Positions 33,043-41,987 of a stretch of DNA of 45,395 nucleotides are shown here, in pieces. The stretch covers positions 1 through 45,395 of the forward strand of contig JAJDAQ010000122.1 in assembly GCA_029261815.1 (NCBI GenBank), given 5' to 3'. The notes beneath the pieces were generated by a model, which ran no database searches, had not been told where the DNA came from, and saw nothing but the letters and a program-made list of their open reading frames with translations. Position 1 is the first letter of the stretch. Every line of letters begins with the position of its first letter. Origin of the DNA: Deltaproteobacteria bacterium. Its GTDB lineage: Bacteria > Myxococcota_A > UBA9160 > UBA6930. The position numbers and the translations under genes were made by a program.

Positions 33043-34218
33043 GTGCAGATCCAGTTCTCCGAAGAGGATGAGGCGTTCCGCAAGGAAGTGGCCGCATGGC
33101 TCGACGATGCACTCAGCGGAGAGTTCGCGGTCGTCCGCGGCCGTGGTGGGCCCGGCGACGACGCCGCCCTGATCGACGAGCGGAAGTCGTGGGAACGAAA
33201 GCTCGGCGAAGCCGGCTGGGCGTGCGCAGGCTGGCCGGTCGAGCACGGCGGTCGCGGTCTCAGTCTCTCCCAGCAAGTGGTGTTCTTCGAAGAATACGCC
33301 CGAGCCGGGGGCCCCGGCCGTGTGAACCACATGGGTGTGACGCTCTTCGGTCCGACTTGCATTGCCTTCGGAAACGACGCCCAGAAGGAACGGTTTCTCC
33401 CACCGATCGTTCGTGGCGAAGAGATCTGGTGCCAGGGTTATTCCGAGCCGAACGCCGGAAGCGACCTCGCGAACGTCCAGACCCGCGCGCGCCTCGACGG
33501 CGATGAGTGGGTCATCGATGGCCAGAAGGTGTGGACCAGCTGGGCCGAATGGGCGGACTGGTGCTTCGTCATCGCGCGGACCGATCCCGATACCAAACTC
33601 CATGCCGGGCTCTCCTACTTGCTGGTTCCGATGGACCAACCAGGCGTGACGATCCGGCCCATCCGCCAACTCACAGGGGACGCCGAGTTCTACGAGGTCT
33701 TCTACGACGGCGCGCGCACGGCGAAGGAGAACGTCGTCGGCGACGTCGGGAACGGCTGGCGTGTTGCGCAGGGCACGTTGGCATTCGAGCGCGGCGTCTC
33801 GACGCTCGGCCAGCAGATGTTGTTCAAGAACGAACTCGAAGAGATCATCGAGATCGCGAAGAAGAACGGCAAGGCCAAGGATCCGGTGATCCGGCAACGT
33901 ATCGCGGACGCCTGGATGGGCCTCGAGATCCAGCGTGCGGGCGCACTTCGGACGCTTTCCGCCGACCCGGCACTCGACAAGGCGGGCATGACGAACAAGA
34001 TCTTCTGGGCCACCTGGCACCGGAACCTGGGCGAGCTGGCGATGGACGTCCTGGGCATGGAAGCCGAGATCGCGGACGCGGCGCCGTACGAGCTGACACG
34101 CTTGCAGCGACTCTTCCTGTTCACACGATCCGAAACGCTGTACGGCGGTTCGAACCAGATCCAGCGCAACATCATCTCCGAGCGTGCGCTCGGCCTGCCC
34201 CGCGAACCGCGCGGCTAG
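33043..34218 (+). CDS. Acyl-CoA dehydrogenase
   Basis: A 391-residue FAD-dependent acyl-CoA dehydrogenase. It has an N-terminal helical domain, WCQGYSEPNAGSDLANVQTRA (FAD-side signature 1), VDG-type IDGQKVWTSWAEWADWCFVIART, and the C-terminal helical domain ending YGGSNQIQRNIISERALGLPRE (signature 2). It introduces a 2,3-double bond in an acyl-CoA. GTG 33043 is chosen as the start giving the usual length; GGCAGGAA lies about 12 bases upstream. First gene of an operon with SDR, MaoC and LLM genes. Confidence 0.93.
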   Translation: MQIQFSEEDEAFRKEVAAWLDDALSGEFAVVRGRGGPGDDAALIDERKSWERKLGEAGWACAGWPVEHGGRGLSLSQQVVFFEEYARAGGPGRVNHMGVTLFGPTCIAFGNDAQKERFLPPIVRGEEIWCQGYSEPNAGSDLANVQTRARLDGDEWVIDGQKVWTSWAEWADWCFVIARTDPDTKLHAGLSYLLVPMDQPGVTIRPIRQLTGDAEFYEVFYDGARTAKENVVGDVGNGWRVAQGTLAFERGVSTLGQQMLFKNELEEIIEIAKKNGKAKDPVIRQRIADAWMGLEIQRAGALRTLSADPALDKAGMTNKIFWATWHRNLGELAMDVLGMEAEIADAAPYELTRLQRLFLFTRSETLYGGSNQIQRNIISERALGLPREPRG

Positions 34219-34235
34219 AGAACGGGCGAACTGCC

Positions 34236-35018
34236 ATGAGCAAGGAAATCCCTCCCTATCCCGAGGGTCGCAATCTGCTGCGCGGGAAGAACGTCGTCGT
34301 GACGGCGGCCGCGGGTACGGGCATTGGTTACTGGGTCGCCAGGCGTTGTATCGAGGAAGGTGCCGCGGTCCTCATCAGCGACATCCACGAGCGCAGGCTC
34401 GGCGAAGCCGCCGACCGGCTGGCAGAAGAAACCGGCGAGCGCCCCGCCACCGCCCTGTGCAACGTCACGGTGCAGGAGCAGGTCGATGGGCTCCGCGATG
34501 CTGCGCTCTCGACGTTGGGGCACGTCGATGTGTTGATCAACAACGCCGGCATGGGCGGCCATGCCCGCGTCGTGGACATGACCGACGATCAGTGGAACGT
34601 GGTTCTCGATGTCACGCTGAACGGCACGATGCGTGTGACCCGTGCGTTCCTGCCGCATTTCTATGAGCGAGAGCAGGGCGCCATCGTCAACAACGCGTCG
34701 GTCCTGGGCTGGCGGGCCCAGGAGGGCCAGAGCCACTACGCGGCAGCGAAGGCTGGCGTCATGGCGTTCACCCGATGTGTCGCAATCGAGGCGGCGGAAG
34801 CCGGTGTGCGCGTGAATGCGGTCTCGCCCAGCATCGCGGCCCACGAGTTCTTGTCGAAGGTGACGCCCGATGGACTCCTCGCCGAGCTCACCGCGCGGGA
34901 AGCTTTCGGGCGCGCGGCGGCGCCCTTCGAGGTCGCGAACGCGATGATCTTCCTGGCGAGCGACCTTTCGTCCTACATGACGGGCGAAGTGCTCGCCGTG
35001 TCCAGCCAACATCCGTAG
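34236..35018 (+). CDS. SDR family oxidoreductase (probable 3-hydroxyacyl-CoA dehydrogenase)
   Basis: A 260-residue classical short-chain dehydrogenase: NVVVTAAAGTGIGYWVAR (variant TAxxGxGIG cofactor loop), VDVLINNAGMGG, catalytic Ser in VNNASVLGWR and Tyr-Lys in SHYAAAKAG. Located 17 bases after an acyl-CoA dehydrogenase and just before a MaoC hydratase, so it probably oxidises a hydroxyacyl-CoA intermediate. The TAAAG loop, in place of the common TGxxxG, is noteworthy but compatible with NAD binding. Confidence 0.9.
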   Translation: MSKEIPPYPEGRNLLRGKNVVVTAAAGTGIGYWVARRCIEEGAAVLISDIHERRLGEAADRLAEETGERPATALCNVTVQEQVDGLRDAALSTLGHVDVLINNAGMGGHARVVDMTDDQWNVVLDVTLNGTMRVTRAFLPHFYEREQGAIVNNASVLGWRAQEGQSHYAAAKAGVMAFTRCVAIEAAEAGVRVNAVSPSIAAHEFLSKVTPDGLLAELTAREAFGRAAAPFEVANAMIFLASDLSSYMTGEVLAVSSQHP

Positions 35019-35026
35019 GAGTTCCG

Positions 35027-35485
35027 ATGCCGACGATCTTCGAGAAGCCGGCCGATCTGTTGGAGGCGAACGGGCGCGCGCTCGGCGAAAGCGCGTGGCT
35101 TGAAGTAACACAGGAACGTGTCAATCAATTTGCCGACGCGACGGGCGATCACCAATGGATCCACGTCGATCCCGAAAAGGCCAAGGATGGCCCGTACGGA
35201 ACGACGATCGCGCACGGCTACCTGACGCTGTCGCTCGTGAACCTGTTCCTGCCCGAGCTGATCGAAGTGCGCAATACATCGATGGGCGTGAACTACGGAA
35301 CCGACAAGACACGCTTTCCTGCACCCGTGCCGGTGGGTTCGCGGATCCGCGGTGTCGGCGAGATCGTCCACGTCGAAGAAGTGAAGAATGGCGCGGTTCA
35401 GGTGACGGTGCGTGTGACGGTCGAAGTCGAGGGCGGTGACCGGCCGGCCTGTGTCGTCGACACGATCAGCCGCTTCGTTCCGTGA
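35027..35485 (+). CDS. MaoC-like (R)-enoyl-CoA hydratase
   Basis: A 152-residue hotdog-fold protein of the MaoC/NodN family: VNQFADATGDHQWIHVDPEKAKDGPYGTTIAHGYLTLSL holds the hydratase-2 catalytic Asp and His. It adds water to a 2-enoyl-CoA. ATG 35027 has AGGAG 5 bases upstream, 8 bases after the SDR stop. Confidence 0.92.
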   Translation: MPTIFEKPADLLEANGRALGESAWLEVTQERVNQFADATGDHQWIHVDPEKAKDGPYGTTIAHGYLTLSLVNLFLPELIEVRNTSMGVNYGTDKTRFPAPVPVGSRIRGVGEIVHVEEVKNGAVQVTVRVTVEVEGGDRPACVVDTISRFVP

Positions 35486-35522
35486 TCGCGCGCTCGCTCA
35501 TCTCCCGTTCCAAGGAAGTCGC

Positions 35523-36389
35523 ATGAAGTACTGGCAAGTCGTTTCGTTCTCCGAACCCGACCAGCTGTTGGGCATCGCCCAGGCGGCTGAAGAAGCGGGG
35601 TTCGAAGGCATTCTGCTTGCCGATCACCTCTTCTTCCCGGGCACGCTGAACTCGAAGTACCCGTACTCCGAGGATGGAACGCCCGGCTTCGACGGTTCGA
35701 CGCCATTCCCCGACCCGTGGACCACCATCGCGGCGATGTCGTCCGTCACGTCGACGCTGAAGTTCGCGCCCATGGTCTTCATCCTGCCGCTACGTCATCC
35801 GATCGAACTCGCGAAGACGCTGGGCACACTCGCCATCCACTCCGACGGCCGCGCCATCCTCGGCGCGGGTGCCGGTTGGATCCGCGAGGAGTTCGATGTG
35901 ATGGGCATTCCCTGGAAGGGCCGCGGGAAGCGCATGGACGAAATGGTCGAAGTCATGCGGCAGCTCTGGACCGGCGACATGGTCGAGTACCACGGCGACG
36001 TGTTCGATCTCCCGCCGATGCAGATGAGTCCCGCGCCCGCCGCTCCTGTCCCGATCTACTTCGGCGGCATCTCCGAGTTGGCGATGCGGCGCGCTGCACG
36101 CACGGGTCAGGGCTGGTTCGGGACCGGGAACACCGTCGAGCAAGCCACTGACCTGCTCGACAAGCTCGCCGGGTATCGCCGGGAGTACGGAACCGATGGC
36201 GACCCTTTTGACGCCCTCGTTCCGCTGGCCGTCCCCCCGGACACCGAGCTCTTTGCGCGCCTCGAGGGCGAACACGGCATGACGTCCACCAGCGTCTATC
36301 CGTTCATGTACACGCTTGGGCCGTCGTCGACGCTCGAACAGAAGCGCGACGCGATGATGCAGTTTGGCGACGCGTTCATCCGGCGCTAG
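35523..36389 (+). CDS. LLM-class (luciferase-like) flavin/F420-dependent oxidoreductase
   Basis: A 288-residue TIM-barrel protein: GFEGILLADHLFFPG, FAPMVFILPLRHPIELAKTLGTLAIHSDGRAILGAGAGWIREEFDVMGIPWKGRGKRMDEMVEVMRQLW, and PVPIYFGGISELAMRRAARTGQGW. The composition and the GAGAGWIREEF block match the F420-type group of LLM enzymes found in steroid and lipid degradation clusters. FMN as cofactor cannot be excluded; whether the organism makes F420 is not visible here. AAGGAA 6 bases before the ATG. Its stop interlocks with the convergent ligase at CTAG. Confidence 0.88.
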   Translation: MKYWQVVSFSEPDQLLGIAQAAEEAGFEGILLADHLFFPGTLNSKYPYSEDGTPGFDGSTPFPDPWTTIAAMSSVTSTLKFAPMVFILPLRHPIELAKTLGTLAIHSDGRAILGAGAGWIREEFDVMGIPWKGRGKRMDEMVEVMRQLWTGDMVEYHGDVFDLPPMQMSPAPAAPVPIYFGGISELAMRRAARTGQGWFGTGNTVEQATDLLDKLAGYRREYGTDGDPFDALVPLAVPPDTELFARLEGEHGMTSTSVYPFMYTLGPSSTLEQKRDAMMQFGDAFIRR

Positions 36390-37948
36390 CCGGCCTCCGC
36401 GGCGACGCGTTTCCGGATGTCCTGCCGCAAAGCGCCCTTGGCAACCTTGCCGCCGGACGCGCGCGGGAGTTCCGGAACCACGATCAGGCGTTCCGGGTGC
36501 CACTCGCGCGTGACGCCGCGAGCCTTCAGGTGCGTGACGAGTTCGTCGAGGCCGAGTTCGTCTGTGCGGCCGGGGCGTTGTTCAACGTAGACGCAGACGC
36601 GTTCACCAAAAACCGGGTCCGGCATGGCGACCGCGGCCGCGAGTGCAACATCGGGATGGCTTCCGACGGCGTCTTCGACAGCGGGCCCACTGATGTTCTT
36701 TCCGCCCCGGATGATGAAGTCTGCGGTTCGGCCGACGACCGAGAGATAGCCTTCGTCGTCGACGCGGCAGATGTCTCCAGTCAGGATCCATCCGCCGTCG
36801 GTGAAGAGCTTCGCGTTCGCATCGTCATCGTCCCAGTAGCCGCGGCTCGCGAGCGGGCCCTTGCAACCCGGTTGTCCCTCGCCGCTCGACGTCACGTCAT
36901 TCCCGGCGTCATCGAAGAGGCGCACGTTCATGTTGTCGAGGAGTTGGCCAGCGGTGCGCAGGCGCTTGTCTCGGGTGTCGGTCGTCGTGGTTCGGGACAA
37001 AGCGCCGGTTTCGTTCGAGCCGTAGAACTGCAGTACCGAGGCGCCCGTTCGCTCCTCGAATTCAGCAGCGCGCTCATAGGGCACCGCTTCTCCACCGGTG
37101 TAGAGCGCGCGAAGGGAGGACAGGTCGTGGTCACCCAGCGTCGTCGCATTCAACATCATGATGAACTGGGTCGATACGGCCGCGAGCACAGTCACCCGAT
37201 GGCGTTCGATCGCTGCGATCATCGACTCAGCGGTGAAGTGTTCGAGAATGACGCAGGGCGCCCCCAAGGCAGCCGGCGTGAAGTGCGCGGTCCAGAGCCC
37301 GAACCCGAAGGGCGCCGGTAGTGCCGAGAGAAAGATGTCGTCGCCCGTCATCTCGCCGCTCTCGACGGCGGCGTCGTGAAAATGAAACCAGCGTGCCTGG
37401 TGGTGCGTCACGCATTTCGGGAGGCCGGTCGTGCCTGAAGTCGAGTTCAGCAGAAAGAGGTCATCGGCCGTGAGTCGGAGTCCCGGATCGACCGGGCCGA
37501 GATCGAAGCCGGAATAGCAAGCGTCATCCGGGTCGAGTTGGCCCGAGATGGCGATGTGCACTCGCAAGGAGGGAAGATCCTCCCGCAGTGCGCGAAAGCG
37601 GGAAGCCATGTCTTCGCCGCGCCACTCATCTCGCGTTACGAGCGCGCTTGCGCCGGATTTCTGGATCAGGTGACGAAGCTCTTCGTCACCCGCTTTGGGA
37701 CCGATGCCCATGACGATGATGCCGGCCTTCTCGCATCCCACGAAGGCCACGTGCACGCCGGGACCGTCGGGGAGCATGATGGCAACGCGTTCGCCGGGAG
37801 CGATGCCCGATGCGAGGAGCAATGCGCCGAAACGATCCGATCTTGCCGCGTATGCGCTCCAGGTGAGCGAGGCCTCTTCACTGATGAACGCGAGCTGTTC
37901 GGGCCGCGTCCGACTCCATTCGTCGATCCGGTTGGCGAGTGCTTCCAC
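36386..37948 (-). CDS. AMP-forming acyl ligase (benzoate-CoA-ligase-like), copy 3
   Basis: A 520-residue ANL enzyme: LNSTSGTTGLPKCVTHHQARWFHFH (P-loop), ALPAPFGFGLWTAHFTPAALGAPCVILE, FYGSNETGALSRTTTTD, GWILTGDICRVDDEGYLSVVGRTADFIIRGGKNISGPAVEDAV and the C-terminal lysine in ASGGKVAKGALR. It differs from the other two ligases (SNETG rather than LTE). It activates a carboxylic acid, possibly aromatic or short. GTG start 37948, divergent from the M20 gene by 59 bases. Confidence 0.9.
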   Translation of the reverse strand: MEALANRIDEWSRTRPEQLAFISEEASLTWSAYAARSDRFGALLLASGIAPGERVAIMLPDGPGVHVAFVGCEKAGIIVMGIGPKAGDEELRHLIQKSGASALVTRDEWRGEDMASRFRALREDLPSLRVHIAISGQLDPDDACYSGFDLGPVDPGLRLTADDLFLLNSTSGTTGLPKCVTHHQARWFHFHDAAVESGEMTGDDIFLSALPAPFGFGLWTAHFTPAALGAPCVILEHFTAESMIAAIERHRVTVLAAVSTQFIMMLNATTLGDHDLSSLRALYTGGEAVPYERAAEFEERTGASVLQFYGSNETGALSRTTTTDTRDKRLRTAGQLLDNMNVRLFDDAGNDVTSSGEGQPGCKGPLASRGYWDDDDANAKLFTDGGWILTGDICRVDDEGYLSVVGRTADFIIRGGKNISGPAVEDAVGSHPDVALAAAVAMPDPVFGERVCVYVEQRPGRTDELGLDELVTHLKARGVTREWHPERLIVVPELPRASGGKVAKGALRQDIRKRVAAEAG

Positions 37949-37995
37949 GTCGCGGAGCCTGCGCCATCGATGACGGCGTTGCCAGCCGGTTGTGC

Positions 37996-38001
37996 GATGC
38001 T
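37996..38001 (+). promoter_or_regulatory. -10-like GATGCT, 6 bases before ATG 38008
   Basis: GATGCT with spacer ggcgac precedes the M20 amidohydrolase start, with no Shine-Dalgarno. A weak match to the leaderless pattern. Confidence 0.3.
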
Positions 38002-38007
38002 GGCGAC

Positions 38008-39195
38008 ATGGTCCTCCTCAGCGACATTCTCGAAGACGCACGCCAGATCCAATCCGACGTGGTGTCCCTGCGGCGGGCGATCCACGCCGAGCCTGAACTC
38101 GGGCTGAAGCTTCCGGCGACGCGCGAGAAGGTCCTCCAGTCCCTCGACGGACTCCCGCTCGAGATCGCGCTCCACGAGCGCACCAGCGGCATCGTGGCCA
38201 CGCTCGAGGGCGGGAGCCCGGGCCCCACGATCCTGCTGCGGGGCGACATGGATGCCCTCCCGATGCCCGAGGACACGGGTCTGGCGTTCCGCTCCAAGCG
38301 CGCCGAGGTGATGCACGCATGCGGCCATGACGCGCACACGGCCATGCTGTCGGGGGCAGCCCGACTGCTTTCAGGTCGCCGCGCCGACCTCGCAGGCCGC
38401 GTCGTGTTCATGTTTCAACCCGGCGAGGAGGGCTTCCACGGCGCGAAGATCATGCTTGAGGAAGGCATGCCCGCATTCGACTCGGCGTTCGCGCTGCACA
38501 TTTCGCCGCTGTTGCCGACAGGAACCATCGGCACGCGCCCCGGCCCACTGCTCGCGTCCGCCGACTTCTTCGAGGCCACGGTTCGCGGAGAGGGTGGCCA
38601 CGCGTCCATGCCCCACGACTGCAAGGACCCGATCCCGGTCGCTTGCGAAATCGTTCAGGCGCTTCAGACTTTCGTGACGCGCGAGATTCCGGCCACCGAT
38701 CCGGTGGTGTTGACGGTTTCGAAGATCGTTTCCGGAACGACGACCAACGTCATTCCGGAAACCGCGCTGCTCGCCGGGACGATTCGCTCGCTGTCCGAAC
38801 GTTCGCGCGCGAAGGCGCATGAAGGACTGCATCGCCTGCTCAACGGCATCGCGGCTGCGCATGAGATGACGGCCGAAGTCGATCTCCAGCTCGGTTACCC
38901 GGTGACATCGAACGATGGAGATTTCGAGGCCTTCGCGCGTACGGTGGCCCTCGACTTGCTGGGCCCGAGAGGGGTGATCGAGTTTCCGGCTCCCGTGATG
39001 GGCGCCGAGGACTTCTCGTATGTCCTGAACGAGAAACCCGGTGCGATGTTTTTTCTCGGTGTGAAGCCGCCGGGTGAGAAGCACCCGGCGCCGTGCCATT
39101 CGAACCGCATGAACCTGGACGAGGACGGCATGGCCTACGGGACCGCACTGTATGCCGCGGTGGCTCAGCGCATGCTTGCTGCCGGAGCGCCCTAG
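38008..39195 (+). CDS. M20 family amidohydrolase (hippurate-hydrolase-like)
   Basis: A 395-residue metal-dependent amidohydrolase of the M20D group. LRRAIHAEPELGLKLPATREKVLQSL, RGDMDALPMPEDTGL, HACGHDAHTAMLSGAARLL and MFQPGEEGFHGAKIMLEEG carry the Zn/Mn ligands and catalytic Glu. The dimerisation domain includes VRGEGGHASMPH. These enzymes hydrolyse N-acyl amino acids and amide conjugates, so it might release a carboxylate for the divergent ligase. Converges with the SDR gene on a shared CTAG. Confidence 0.93.
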   Translation: MVLLSDILEDARQIQSDVVSLRRAIHAEPELGLKLPATREKVLQSLDGLPLEIALHERTSGIVATLEGGSPGPTILLRGDMDALPMPEDTGLAFRSKRAEVMHACGHDAHTAMLSGAARLLSGRRADLAGRVVFMFQPGEEGFHGAKIMLEEGMPAFDSAFALHISPLLPTGTIGTRPGPLLASADFFEATVRGEGGHASMPHDCKDPIPVACEIVQALQTFVTREIPATDPVVLTVSKIVSGTTTNVIPETALLAGTIRSLSERSRAKAHEGLHRLLNGIAAAHEMTAEVDLQLGYPVTSNDGDFEAFARTVALDLLGPRGVIEFPAPVMGAEDFSYVLNEKPGAMFFLGVKPPGEKHPAPCHSNRMNLDEDGMAYGTALYAAVAQRMLAAGAP

Positions 39196-39950
39196 GACAC
39201 GCCGCCGTGCACGGCCATCACGGTGCCCGTGACGAAACTCGACGCCGCGCTCGCTAGGTAGACTGCGGCGCCCTTGATCTCGTCCGGTGCGGCGATGCGC
39301 TTCTGGAACGACAGGTTCGCCGAGCCTTCGAGGAAGCCCGGGATCTCGGCCGCGCCGCGTAACATGTCGGTGTCGAACGAGCCGGGGGCGATGGCGTTCA
39401 CCCGCACTCCGGTCGAGGCCCACTCCTGGGCCATCACCTTGGTCAGCGTGCGGAGCGCAGCCTTGCTCGACGCGTACGGCGCCATGCCAGCGCCGCCGAT
39501 GTAGGCGCCAACGGTCAAGACGTTGATGATGCTGCCACCGCCGCCCTCCGCCATACGCGGGGCGCAAAGCTGCGAAAGACGCAGCGGACCCTTGAGGTTC
39601 ACGGAGTAGAGCTTGTCCCAGTACTCCTCGGTCATCTCCGCGATCGGCATCGAGACCGGGTTGATGCCGGCGTTGTTTACCAGGATGTCGATGCGACCGA
39701 AGCGATGCATCACCGCATCGACCAGGTCCGGAAGCGCGTTCCACTCCGAGATGTGGCACGGCGCAGCAAACGTGGCCGCCCCCGTGTCGGCCGTGATCTC
39801 GTCCGCCGCCAGCTGGCATGCCTCCGCCTTGCGGCTGTTGATCGCAACCGAGGCGCCGGCTTCGGCGAGTCCGGTGGCCATCGCACGGCCGAGGCCGCGG
39901 GTTCCGCCTGTGACAATGGCGACTTTTCCGGTGAGATCGAAGAGTTCCAC
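39192..39950 (-). CDS. SDR family oxidoreductase with Thr at the catalytic Ser position
   Basis: A 252-residue classical SDR: VAIVTGGTRGLGRAMATGLAEAG (cofactor loop), RIDILVNNAGINP, Tyr-Lys in APYASSKAAL, and the C-terminal GxVMAVHGGVS. Thirteen residues before the Tyr, where Ser normally stands, the sequence is NVLTVGAY, so Thr replaces it. Start GTG 39950 with AGGAG 6 bases upstream. Likely a glucose/3-oxoacyl-type dehydrogenase; substrate unknown. Confidence 0.88.
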   Translation of the reverse strand: MELFDLTGKVAIVTGGTRGLGRAMATGLAEAGASVAINSRKAEACQLAADEITADTGAATFAAPCHISEWNALPDLVDAVMHRFGRIDILVNNAGINPVSMPIAEMTEEYWDKLYSVNLKGPLRLSQLCAPRMAEGGGGSIINVLTVGAYIGGAGMAPYASSKAALRTLTKVMAQEWASTGVRVNAIAPGSFDTDMLRGAAEIPGFLEGSANLSFQKRIAAPDEIKGAAVYLASAASSFVTGTVMAVHGGVS

Positions 39951-40002
39951 GTGCGCTCCTGGGTCGGGAGGGAGCGAGCGTATGGCACGCTGTCGGCGGC
40001 GT

Positions 40003-41001
40003 CTACGCGTCCTTCTTGAACCAGCCCATCACGCGGAACACGAGGACACCCAGGCCGAGCTTGAAGCGCACCGACCACGGAGCCCGGTCCGGCTTCTCAG
40101 GCGGTGCGAGGCGGACACCCTCCTTGCAGACTGGGACCCAGTCCACCGTTGGACTCGCGACGCCGCGCCACTTCGTCCCGAGTGCACCGCAGTGGTAGAC
40201 GAGTGCTGTGCGCCGTTGGTCCGACACGTTGTCGACCGAGCGGTGCATCAGGAAGCTGTGGAAGATCAGGACGTCGCCGGTCTCCATCTCGATGGGAACC
40301 GCGCCCGCGAAGTCCTGGTCGCGAATCTCGACATAGCCGTAGTTGGCGCCGGGGCGCGAATCGGGCAGGTGTTCGTGCAACGGTTCGCGATGGCTCCCCG
40401 GGAGTACGTACAGACAACCCGTCTCGGGGGTCGCGCGACTCGTCGCGAGCCAGACGCCCACCTGCGGGAAGCGGTCGAACTGGAAGTAGAGAGAATCCTG
40501 GTGCCATGGCTGACCCCACGCGCCCGGGTTCTTGAAGATGAACTGGCTGTTGAAGACACCGACATCGTCGCCGACGACGCCGGCAAGCAGTTCCACCAAC
40601 GCTTCGCGATGCGCAAAGTCGCGGAAGAGCCCGCGCCGGTGGAGGTTGTACAGCTTGGAGGCTTTCTCCTCTGCGTTCTCGACGTCCTGGGAGAGGTTCT
40701 GCTCGGCAATCGTGAAGGCTCCGTCCTTCACGCGGGACGTCTGGAGCAGGACGCCGTTGGCCTCCATGTCACGAACCTGGGCAATTGCAGCGTCGTTCAC
40801 GGCGGAGCAGAACGCGGGGTCCTCGAGCGCGCGCACGATGAAGTAGCCGTCGCGCGACCACGCCTCGGCACGCTCGGGTCCCAGCCGTGCAGGAGAGGCG
40901 GCTTCGTAGTCCTCGACGCCGCGGTCGCCCCGCCCTTTGTTGACGATGGCCGCGAAGGCATCCTGCGCGGCATCCTCTGTCAGCCGTTCCGGTTTGGACA
41001 T
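40003..41001 (-). CDS. Phytanoyl-CoA dioxygenase (PhyH) family protein
   Basis: A 332-residue Fe(II)/2-oxoglutarate dioxygenase. The iron ligands H167-x-D169 (QPWHQDSLYFQF) and distal H253 (LMHRSVDN) are present, with Arg 263/264 (QRRTAL) as likely 2-oxoglutarate contact. FIFKNPGAWGQPWHQD and GCLYVLPGSH are PhyH hallmarks. It hydroxylates a lipid or small molecule, e.g. at the alpha carbon of a branched acyl chain. The last residues (LGVLVFRVMGWFKKDA) are hydrophobic and could associate with membrane. ATG 41001 has TAGCCT 7 bases upstream and no Shine-Dalgarno. Confidence 0.9.
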   Translation of the reverse strand: MSKPERLTEDAAQDAFAAIVNKGRGDRGVEDYEAASPARLGPERAEAWSRDGYFIVRALEDPAFCSAVNDAAIAQVRDMEANGVLLQTSRVKDGAFTIAEQNLSQDVENAEEKASKLYNLHRRGLFRDFAHREALVELLAGVVGDDVGVFNSQFIFKNPGAWGQPWHQDSLYFQFDRFPQVGVWLATSRATPETGCLYVLPGSHREPLHEHLPDSRPGANYGYVEIRDQDFAGAVPIEMETGDVLIFHSFLMHRSVDNVSDQRRTALVYHCGALGTKWRGVASPTVDWVPVCKEGVRLAPPEKPDRAPWSVRFKLGLGVLVFRVMGWFKKDA

Positions 41002-41008
41002 GGCGCCC

Positions 41009-41014
41009 AGGCTA
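41009..41014 (-). promoter_or_regulatory. -10 TAGCCT, 7 bases before PhyH ATG 41001
   Basis: Minus-strand TAGCCT and spacer gggcgcc precede ATG 41001, in the leaderless arrangement. The divergent alcohol dehydrogenase has its own element 30 bases away. Confidence 0.5.
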
Positions 41015-41044
41015 ACGCAGTTGCGCGCGCCCATCGGTCCGCCC

Positions 41045-41050
41045 TACGGT
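41045..41050 (+). promoter_or_regulatory. -10-like TACGGT, 7 bases before ATG 41058
   Basis: TACGGT and spacer cggccgc precede the alcohol dehydrogenase start; no Shine-Dalgarno is present. Confidence 0.4.
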
Positions 41051-41057
41051 CGGCCGC

Positions 41058-41987
41058 ATGCGTGCAGTCCGCTGTGAGAACGGTCAGATCGAGTTGGTCG
41101 AAGTGCCGCGCCCCCGGGGCGAGGGTATCCGGGTCAAGGTCGGGTCTGCCGGCATCTGCGGCTCGGACCTGCATCTGCTCGGCCAGGTCGAGGGCATCAC
41201 GCTCGGGCACGAAGTCGCCGGCGTAACGGACGACGGGACGGCTGTTGCGATCGAGCCGTTGTCGCCGTGCAGGGACTGCACGCCTTGCGTGCGGGGCGAC
41301 TACAACCTCTGCGAGATTGGCCCGGCGATGATCCACGGTGTCGCGCGTGACGGCGGGATGGCCGACGAGATCCTCGTGCCGCGGGATGCCATCGTCCCGA
41401 TCCCGGCCGGCGTTGCAATGGCCGATGCCTGCCTGATCGAACCCCTTGCGGTGGTTGTCCATGGACTCAGGCGCGCGAAGCTTCGCGGTGACGAGCGTGT
41501 TGCGGTCGTGGGCGGTGGCAACATCGGCCTCTGCGCCGTCGCAGCGGTGAAGGCCAGCGGCGCCGAGGTCGGACTCGTCGCTCGCCACGATCACCAGCTT
41601 GCGGCCGGGGAACGACTGGGCGCCTTCGAGGCCTCCGGCGAGTATGACCTGGTCGTCGAAGCGGCCGGCAGCGAAAGCGCACTGGCCGACGCCGTTCGCC
41701 TCGCTCGCCCGGGTGGGCGCGTTGCCATCGTCGGAAGCTACTGGCAGCCGATCGAGCTGCCCGGCATCCAGATGTGCATGAAGGAGGTCGACCTCATTCC
41801 CGGAGCGATGTATGGCCGGGAGGGGGCGATGCGGGACATCGAGGTCGCGGCCGCGGTCCTGGCTGCGAACCCCGAGATTCCGCGAGCGCTCATCACGCAC
41901 CGCTTCCCGCTGGATGGTGCGGTGGAAGCCTTCGCAGCCGCAGCCGACCGGCAGGCCGGCGCCATCAAGGTCGTTCTCGAGCCCTAG
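41058..41987 (+). CDS. Zinc-dependent medium-chain alcohol dehydrogenase (short form)
   Basis: A 309-residue MDR protein. The catalytic Zn ligands C34 (AGICGSDLH) and H51-E52 (LGHEVAG) are present, as is the structural zinc lobe C71, C74, C77, C85 (CRDCTPCVRGDYNLC). The Rossmann loop is VAVVGGGNIGLCAV. At 309 residues it is shorter than the usual 340-350. The last six codons (KVVLEP) are the first unit of a four-copy 18-base tandem repeat, and the TAG stop falls at the first codon of unit 2, where the other units have AAG. It oxidises an alcohol or polyol; substrate unknown. Confidence 0.9.
   Translation: MRAVRCENGQIELVEVPRPRGEGIRVKVGSAGICGSDLHLLGQVEGITLGHEVAGVTDDGTAVAIEPLSPCRDCTPCVRGDYNLCEIGPAMIHGVARDGGMADEILVPRDAIVPIPAGVAMADACLIEPLAVVVHGLRRAKLRGDERVAVVGGGNIGLCAVAAVKASGAEVGLVARHDHQLAAGERLGAFEASGEYDLVVEAAGSESALADAVRLARPGGRVAIVGSYWQPIELPGIQMCMKEVDLIPGAMYGREGAMRDIEVAAAVLAANPEIPRALITHRFPLDGAVEAFAAAADRQAGAIKVVLEP

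Noticed and set aside
38371..39819. Minus-strand frame of about 480 codons across the M20 and SDR genes
   Set aside because: It is antisense to the M20 metal-site motifs and out of frame with the SDR; composition is Arg-rich.
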